The position numbers and the translations under genes were made by a program. The notes under the pieces are model-generated. The model was given only the letters and a program-made list of their open reading frames with translations, was not told the origin of the DNA and did no database searches. From Flavobacteriales bacterium (GTDB lineage: Bacteria > Bacteroidota > Bacteroidia > Flavobacteriales_D > Crocinitomicaceae): a DNA stretch of 9,813 bases. Each line of letters starts with the position of its first letter. The first letter of the stretch is position 1. The DNA lies in assembly GCA_947458985.1 (NCBI GenBank), contig CANHBA010000077.1, positions 1-9,813 on the forward strand, in the 5' to 3' direction. Shown here piece by piece: positions 5,737 through 9,813 of the stretch.

Positions 5737-8580
5737 ATGAAACTCTTTACTTTTCTTCTTTTAGTTTTTGTCACTTTGAATGCCACAGAGGTAGTTGCAC
5801 AAGACTATTCTCGTTTGAAAATTTTTGCCAATGAGCAAGAATTGAATAAACTTTCAAATTTAGGCGTCACAATTGATCATGGCATCCGCAAAGAAGGCGT
5901 GTTTTTCATCTCAGATTTTTCAAAAGAAGAGCGTCAAATCATGGATACCTACGATTTCAATTACGAGGTATTGATCGAAGATGTACAAGCGTATTATATC
6001 CAAGAACTTGCGAAACCAGCCTCAAAAGATGAGGGTGCCTTGAAAAATTTCAGTTGCTCAGGTTCTGGGGCAGGCGGTTCAGGCTTTAATCCGGCAACAC
6101 CAACTCATTTTAATTTGGGTACTATGGGCGGTTATTTGAAATACGAGGAGATGTTGGCCGAACTTGACGAAATGGTTGCAACTTACCCCAATTTAATTAC
6201 TGCTAAAGCGCCAATTTCCACGTTCTTAACGGCTCAAAACCGACCACTTTACCACGTGCGCATTTCTGATAATCCAAGTATTGATGAGAGCGGAGAGCCA
6301 AAAGTGTTATACACAGCGATCCATCACGCGCGCGAACCGATGGCTTTAATGGAAACCATCTTTTTTATGTGGTATGTTCTAGAAAACTACGGAACTAACC
6401 CAGAAATCAACTATTTGGTTGATCACATGCAGTTGTATTTTGTGCCGTGTATCAACCCTGATGGTTATGTATATAATCAAACTACCAATCCAAATGGTGG
6501 TGGTATGTGGCGCAAAAACCGCCGCCTCAATTCAGGCGGGTCTTACGGGGTCGATTTGAATAGAAACTACAGCTATGGTTGGGGTACTACAGGTACTTCT
6601 TTTACACAAACAAACGAGACCTATTGTGGTACGGCTGCCTTTTCTGAGCCAGAAACACAAGCCATGCGTTGGTTGGTTCAGAACAACAAATTTGTCACTG
6701 CCTTTAACGCCCACACTTATGCCGAAGACATCCTTTTCCCAATTGGAACAACAACAGCTGAATTTGCCGATCACCACGATTACTTCCAAGAATACACCAA
6801 TAAAATGGTGACCTTCAATGGTTACGGAGCGATTAAAAGTTCTGCTTTGTATCCGGCATCTGGAGACTCCGATGACTACATGTATAAAGTAGACATTGGT
6901 GTAGGTGTTAAAGACACCATGTTTGTGCATACGCCAGAGGTAGGGACCGCATTCTGGCAACCTTCCTCTCAAATCGTTTCCACTTGTCAAGAAATGGTGT
7001 ATCCGAATCTTGTACTTGCACACGTTGCAGGTATCTATATTGTCACTACCGACCAAGACCCGAGTAACATCGCTACTTTAAGTGGTAACTTTAATCATCA
7101 GGCCAGAAGATTAGGTCGAGAAAATGGTCCGGTTACTGTCAGTATAGTTCCTTTACAGAATATTGTTTCTGTCGGAAGCGCTGTTGTTCATAATTTAGCG
7201 CTTCAGCAAAATGGACTCGGCGCCATTAGCTATACTTTGAATCCGGCTATTCAATTTGGTGACCAAATCAAGTATATCTTGCAAACCGACAATGGCTATT
7301 GGATTCATAAAGATACCATCATCAAAACCTATGGTTCGTTTACTCTTCAGGTGACTGAAAATGCAACATCGGCAACCAACTGGACAGGAAATTGGAACAC
7401 CACAACCTCCACTTTTGTTTCTGCGCCTCGCTCGTTTACCGATACGCCAACCGGTAATTACGTCAATAATGCCAATACCACCTATACGTACGTGCCAACT
7501 ATTGACCTCACAAATGCAATGGCGGCCAAACTCAACTTTTGGGCGAAGTGGGATATCGAAGCAGATTACGACTACGCTCAATTGCAGGTTTCAACAGATA
7601 ACGGTGCTACTTGGGTAGGTCAATGCGGACTCTACACTGTAGCGGGCAACTCGGCAAATGGCAGCGTTCAGCCAAATAACCAGCCAGTTTGGGAAGGTGT
7701 GCAAAGCACATGGGTTCAGGAAGAAATTCAACTCAGCGATTACATCGGACAAGTGATCAAAGTGCGTTTTCAATTAAGAGCTGACGGCGGAACACGAAAG
7801 GATGGTTTTTACTTCGACGATTTCTCTATTTATTACAACGAGGCGGGCCCAACAGTTGCCCCAGTTGCACAATTTCAAGCACCAAGTACTTTATGTAGCG
7901 GAACTGCCGTGAACTTTACAGATCTTTCTCAAAACCTGCCTACTTCTTGGGCTTGGGATTTCGGCGATGGCTTTACTTCTATCGAACAGAATCCTAGCAA
8001 TGTATTTGCGCCAGGCACCTACACGGTTACGCTAACTGTTACAAATGCGGCAGGCACCAGTACTTTTTCACAACAAATTACAATTCAAAGTACTCCAGTT
8101 GTTGGGCTTTCTATTGCCGATACTGATATGGTATTGTGTGTAGAAGATGGCGCGGTTCCAATGGTCGTAACGCCACAAGATGCCACCATCAGCGGCTTGG
8201 GTGTTTCAGGTCTCACTTTTGACCCTACTGGATTGAGTTTAGGCCCGCTTACGCTTACCGCCTCCTCAACTGATCCAAATACGGGTTGTACAGGAACTGC
8301 CGCACTCACTGTTATTTTGGAGAGCTGTGCCCAACTCAATGAAATTGGGGCTTTAGATTTTAGTGTGTTTCCAAATCCTACAACTGGTCAACTCTTCTTT
8401 AGCAACCTGAATCCGGATGCGCAACTTACAATGTACGATGCGCAAGGAAAAGTTGTTGGAGAATGGACTTATCAAGATCAAGCCATTCAACTCAATGTTT
8501 GCGAAGGTGTCTATTATCTAGAAGCGCAATGGAATGGTCAAAAGCAGCACAAGAAAGTGCTTGTTCTTGGCGCTCATTAA
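5737..8580 (+). CDS. T9SS-secreted M14 family zinc carboxypeptidase with jelly-roll (MAM-like) and PKD domains and type A sorting tail
   Basis: Predicted extracellular metallocarboxypeptidase of 947 residues. Numbered from ATG at 5737: signal peptide 1-21 (ending VVA, then QDYS); propeptide-like region to about 104; Ser/Gly linker 106-116; M14 catalytic domain about 128-433. Zinc ligands are H197 and E200 in HHAREP and H326 in NAHTYAE. Substrate-binding residues are R259 (MWRKNRR) and N275/R276 (DLNRN); Y372 (LYPASG) matches the carboxypeptidase A tyrosine; E401 in TPEVGTAFW is the catalytic glutamate. All key residues are present, so it should be active. A MAM/jelly-roll-like domain follows (about 535-701, ending DGFYFDDFSIYY), then PKD (about 710-786, WDFGDG at 740-745), an Ig-like region with two cysteines, and a type A T9SS tail (873-947: FSVFPNPTTGQLFF, YDAQGKVV, GVYYLEAQ). 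ATG at 5686 would add 17 residues ahead of the hydrophobic core; the later ATG gives a normal signal peptide. Resembles carboxypeptidase T; side-chain preference is not readable. Confidence 0.93.
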   Translation: MKLFTFLLLVFVTLNATEVVAQDYSRLKIFANEQELNKLSNLGVTIDHGIRKEGVFFISDFSKEERQIMDTYDFNYEVLIEDVQAYYIQELAKPASKDEGALKNFSCSGSGAGGSGFNPATPTHFNLGTMGGYLKYEEMLAELDEMVATYPNLITAKAPISTFLTAQNRPLYHVRISDNPSIDESGEPKVLYTAIHHAREPMALMETIFFMWYVLENYGTNPEINYLVDHMQLYFVPCINPDGYVYNQTTNPNGGGMWRKNRRLNSGGSYGVDLNRNYSYGWGTTGTSFTQTNETYCGTAAFSEPETQAMRWLVQNNKFVTAFNAHTYAEDILFPIGTTTAEFADHHDYFQEYTNKMVTFNGYGAIKSSALYPASGDSDDYMYKVDIGVGVKDTMFVHTPEVGTAFWQPSSQIVSTCQEMVYPNLVLAHVAGIYIVTTDQDPSNIATLSGNFNHQARRLGRENGPVTVSIVPLQNIVSVGSAVVHNLALQQNGLGAISYTLNPAIQFGDQIKYILQTDNGYWIHKDTIIKTYGSFTLQVTENATSATNWTGNWNTTTSTFVSAPRSFTDTPTGNYVNNANTTYTYVPTIDLTNAMAAKLNFWAKWDIEADYDYAQLQVSTDNGATWVGQCGLYTVAGNSANGSVQPNNQPVWEGVQSTWVQEEIQLSDYIGQVIKVRFQLRADGGTRKDGFYFDDFSIYYNEAGPTVAPVAQFQAPSTLCSGTAVNFTDLSQNLPTSWAWDFGDGFTSIEQNPSNVFAPGTYTVTLTVTNAAGTSTFSQQITIQSTPVVGLSIADTDMVLCVEDGAVPMVVTPQDATISGLGVSGLTFDPTGLSLGPLTLTASSTDPNTGCTGTAALTVILESCAQLNEIGALDFSVFPNPTTGQLFFSNLNPDAQLTMYDAQGKVVGEWTYQDQAIQLNVCEGVYYLEAQWNGQKQHKKVLVLGAH

Positions 8581-9470
8581 TGCTGCATAAAAGCGGCTAG
8601 CTTAGCGATGTAGTTTTGGTAACCTGCCACAAACGGTGTGGTTTCGTGTTCTCCGCCAGGCACTAAATAGGCTTCTTTATAGCCAATAGTTTTGTTGTCG
8701 TAGACGGGTTGCCCATGGCTCTTTACGGTTAAAAAACTATCGTCTTCCCCATGGATCCAGAGAAACGGGATGTTAATTTTTTTAATTTCAGTAGCGTTGT
8801 CTATTTTTAAATCGACTAGAAACGAACCGGGCATAGAAAGCAATGCTGCATCCTGAATCATGACTTCTGCAGAAGCAAAGGGCGCTTCGAGGATCAATTT
8901 GCTCGGAGCCAAAGCATATTCGCTAGGATGCGCTGCTACTTCGCAAGCTGCGGCAGAGCCTAAAGAAAACCCGAAAATCACAAAGCGCTCGTTTTGTAAC
9001 CCTTGGTCTTTGAGCCATTGAATGGCGCGGGCAGTGGCGCGGTACATATTTGCCTCGCTGGCCTTTCCTTCCGATAAGCCAAAACTAGGGTAGTCAAACA
9101 TTAAAACGCCGTAACGACCCAAACCTCCGGTATTTGCATAGAGTTTTTGTCGCGGCCAATAGAAGTCCATGTGGTCTTTGTTGCCATGACAATACAAAAT
9201 AACCGTATCTGTTGCAATGCTATTGATGTCGCCCACGTAAAGGGCACTCATTTTAGCGCTTCCTTCTTCTAGTTCTACATCCCATTGCATTTGGTGAATC
9301 ATCGAATCAGGCACATTGTATTGTCCGTTCAATTCTAGGGTCAATTCTCCTTGATACGCGTCTAGCTGATAACTCTCAATTTGACTTGGATTAAAAAGAA
9401 AACTGTCTAAACGCTTGCGACAGGCAAGAGAAAAGCTGAGGAGTGCGGTAATGAATAAGATCTTTTTCAT
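8577..9470 (-). CDS. Alpha/beta-hydrolase, putative lipoprotein
   Basis: Predicted envelope serine hydrolase of 297 residues. The N-terminus MKKILFITALLSFSLAC ends in a lipobox-like cysteine (C17), though the -3 residue is Ser, not the usual Leu, and the following residues are RKR, so lipidation is probable but not certain. The fold signatures are in order: oxyanion-hole region CHGNKDH (94-100), DYPSFGLSEG (126-135), nucleophile elbow GFSLG with S169, acid WIHGEDDS with D243 or D244, and general base GGEH with H275. This layout matches BAAT/DUF-type 'serine aminopeptidase S33-like' hydrolases, whose substrates vary widely (esters, lipids, peptides); none can be assigned. The start ATG is only 2 bases after the stop of the upstream gene, so the two are probably coupled. 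The 3' end overlaps the convergent carboxypeptidase gene by 4 bases. Confidence 0.87.
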   Translation of the reverse strand: MKKILFITALLSFSLACRKRLDSFLFNPSQIESYQLDAYQGELTLELNGQYNVPDSMIHQMQWDVELEEGSAKMSALYVGDINSIATDTVILYCHGNKDHMDFYWPRQKLYANTGGLGRYGVLMFDYPSFGLSEGKASEANMYRATARAIQWLKDQGLQNERFVIFGFSLGSAAACEVAAHPSEYALAPSKLILEAPFASAEVMIQDAALLSMPGSFLVDLKIDNATEIKKINIPFLWIHGEDDSFLTVKSHGQPVYDNKTIGYKEAYLVPGGEHETTPFVAGYQNYIAKLAAFMQH

Positions 9471-9472
9471 GA

Positions 9473-9813
9473 TTAAAGGCTATAGGTGATACCAAAGTAA
9501 AGTCCGAGTGCACCGCGGTTTTGTAAAAGGCTAGGATAAGGAACCACGATATTTTCGTTTGATTCTAAAGGAGCGAGAATTTTTACTTCTGCTTGATAGC
9601 TCCATTTAGGCCTGACCCATTGATGGCCAAATTGCAGGCTGGGTATCCAGAGTTGCTCATTTGGTCTACCTTGCGATTCTACGCGGTAGAAGTCGAACCA
9701 ATTGGAAATACCCGCATACATGAAGTTGTAGTTACGGTGGTAAACTTTACACATTTTATCTAGTTGTTCTGGTTTCCATTGACGCCCGTATTTGAAATAG
9801 TAATTGGCATCTA
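9473..9813 (-). CDS. C-terminal part of a probable outer-membrane beta-barrel protein (5' end outside window)
   Basis: An open frame of 113 codons runs from the right edge to TAA at 9475-9473. An internal ATG at 9754 is not the start: the frame continues upstream to the edge with the same composition (DANYYFKYGRQWKPEQ and onward). The visible protein is rich in aromatic residues with alternating polar and hydrophobic positions, for example WIPSLQFGHQW, WSYQAEVKILAPLES and the terminal GALGLYFGITYSL. Alternation with a glycine/aromatic-rich final strand is typical of outer-membrane barrels, though the last residue is Leu, not the common Phe. I do not recognise a specific family. It sits 2 bases upstream of the hydrolase lipoprotein gene in the same direction, suggesting an operon and a shared envelope role. 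Confidence 0.6.
   Translation of the reverse strand, partial: DANYYFKYGRQWKPEQLDKMCKVYHRNYNFMYAGISNWFDFYRVESQGRPNEQLWIPSLQFGHQWVRPKWSYQAEVKILAPLESNENIVVPYPSLLQNRGALGLYFGITYSL

Noticed and set aside
5641..5740. Full Bacteroidota promoters (-33 TTG and -7 TAnnTTTG) in the divergent region
   Set aside because: Only one-mismatch -7-like sequences are visible and no TTG lies at the right spacing on either strand, so specific promoters are not called.
6532..7056. Long antisense reading frame (174 codons) inside the carboxypeptidase gene
   Set aside because: It lies opposite the most conserved catalytic segment of the peptidase, has an odd composition (many Cys, Val, His) and no recognisable motif or leader; it is a shadow of the real gene.
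8583..8607. Possible terminator hairpin just past the carboxypeptidase stop (AAGC...GCTT)
   Set aside because: Four-base stem without a T-run, within the coding sequence of the convergent hydrolase; likely chance.
1..9813. tRNA or rRNA genes, CRISPR arrays, insertion sequences, toxin-antitoxin or defence genes
   Set aside because: No cloverleaf-like sequence, regularly spaced short repeats, transposase motifs or terminal inverted repeats were seen; almost every base is accounted for by the six genes and short gaps.

Overview
The window looks like chromosomal DNA from a member of the phylum Bacteroidota (Flavobacteriia or a related class). It carries two large secreted proteins with the two classes of C-terminal sorting domain used by the type IX secretion system (T9SS): a type A tail on a zinc carboxypeptidase and a type B (gliding-motility-associated, CHU_C-like) tail on a 1,288-residue repeat protein. 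Weak Shine-Dalgarno signals and tightly packed genes fit the same phylum. I cannot name the genus from this sequence.

Layout, left to right. Positions 1-5596 hold a leftward cluster of three genes. In transcription order these are the giant T9SS type B surface protein (5596-1730), a stand-alone metallo-beta-lactamase-fold hydrolase of the glyoxalase II/YcbL type (1704-1063), and a family 4 glycosyltransferase (1061 to beyond the left edge). The gaps are 25 and 1 bases, so they are probably co-transcribed. A 140-base divergent control region (5597-5736) separates this cluster from a rightward gene for a T9SS-secreted M14 carboxypeptidase (5737-8580). That gene meets, tail to tail and with a 4-base overlap, a second leftward pair: a putative alpha/beta-hydrolase lipoprotein (9470-8577) and, upstream of it, the C-terminal part of a probable outer-membrane beta-barrel protein that runs off the right edge.

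Functionally this is an envelope and secretion neighbourhood: two T9SS cargo proteins exported from one divergent promoter region, a putative periplasmic or outer-membrane hydrolase next to a putative barrel protein, and two enzymes with cytoplasmic-type sequences (thiolester hydrolase-like and sugar transferase) trailing the adhesin-like gene. No RNA genes, mobile elements, CRISPR arrays or convincing intrinsic terminators were seen, and no gene-free stretch exceeds 300 bases.

Nothing here amounts to a clearly new system. The most interesting points are the seven-motif propeller plus cysteine-paired Ig-like stalk of the type B protein, its histidine-rich loop, a mirrored sequence element placed at identical distance from the two divergent start codons, and the palindrome that supplies the last codon and stop of two convergent genes.
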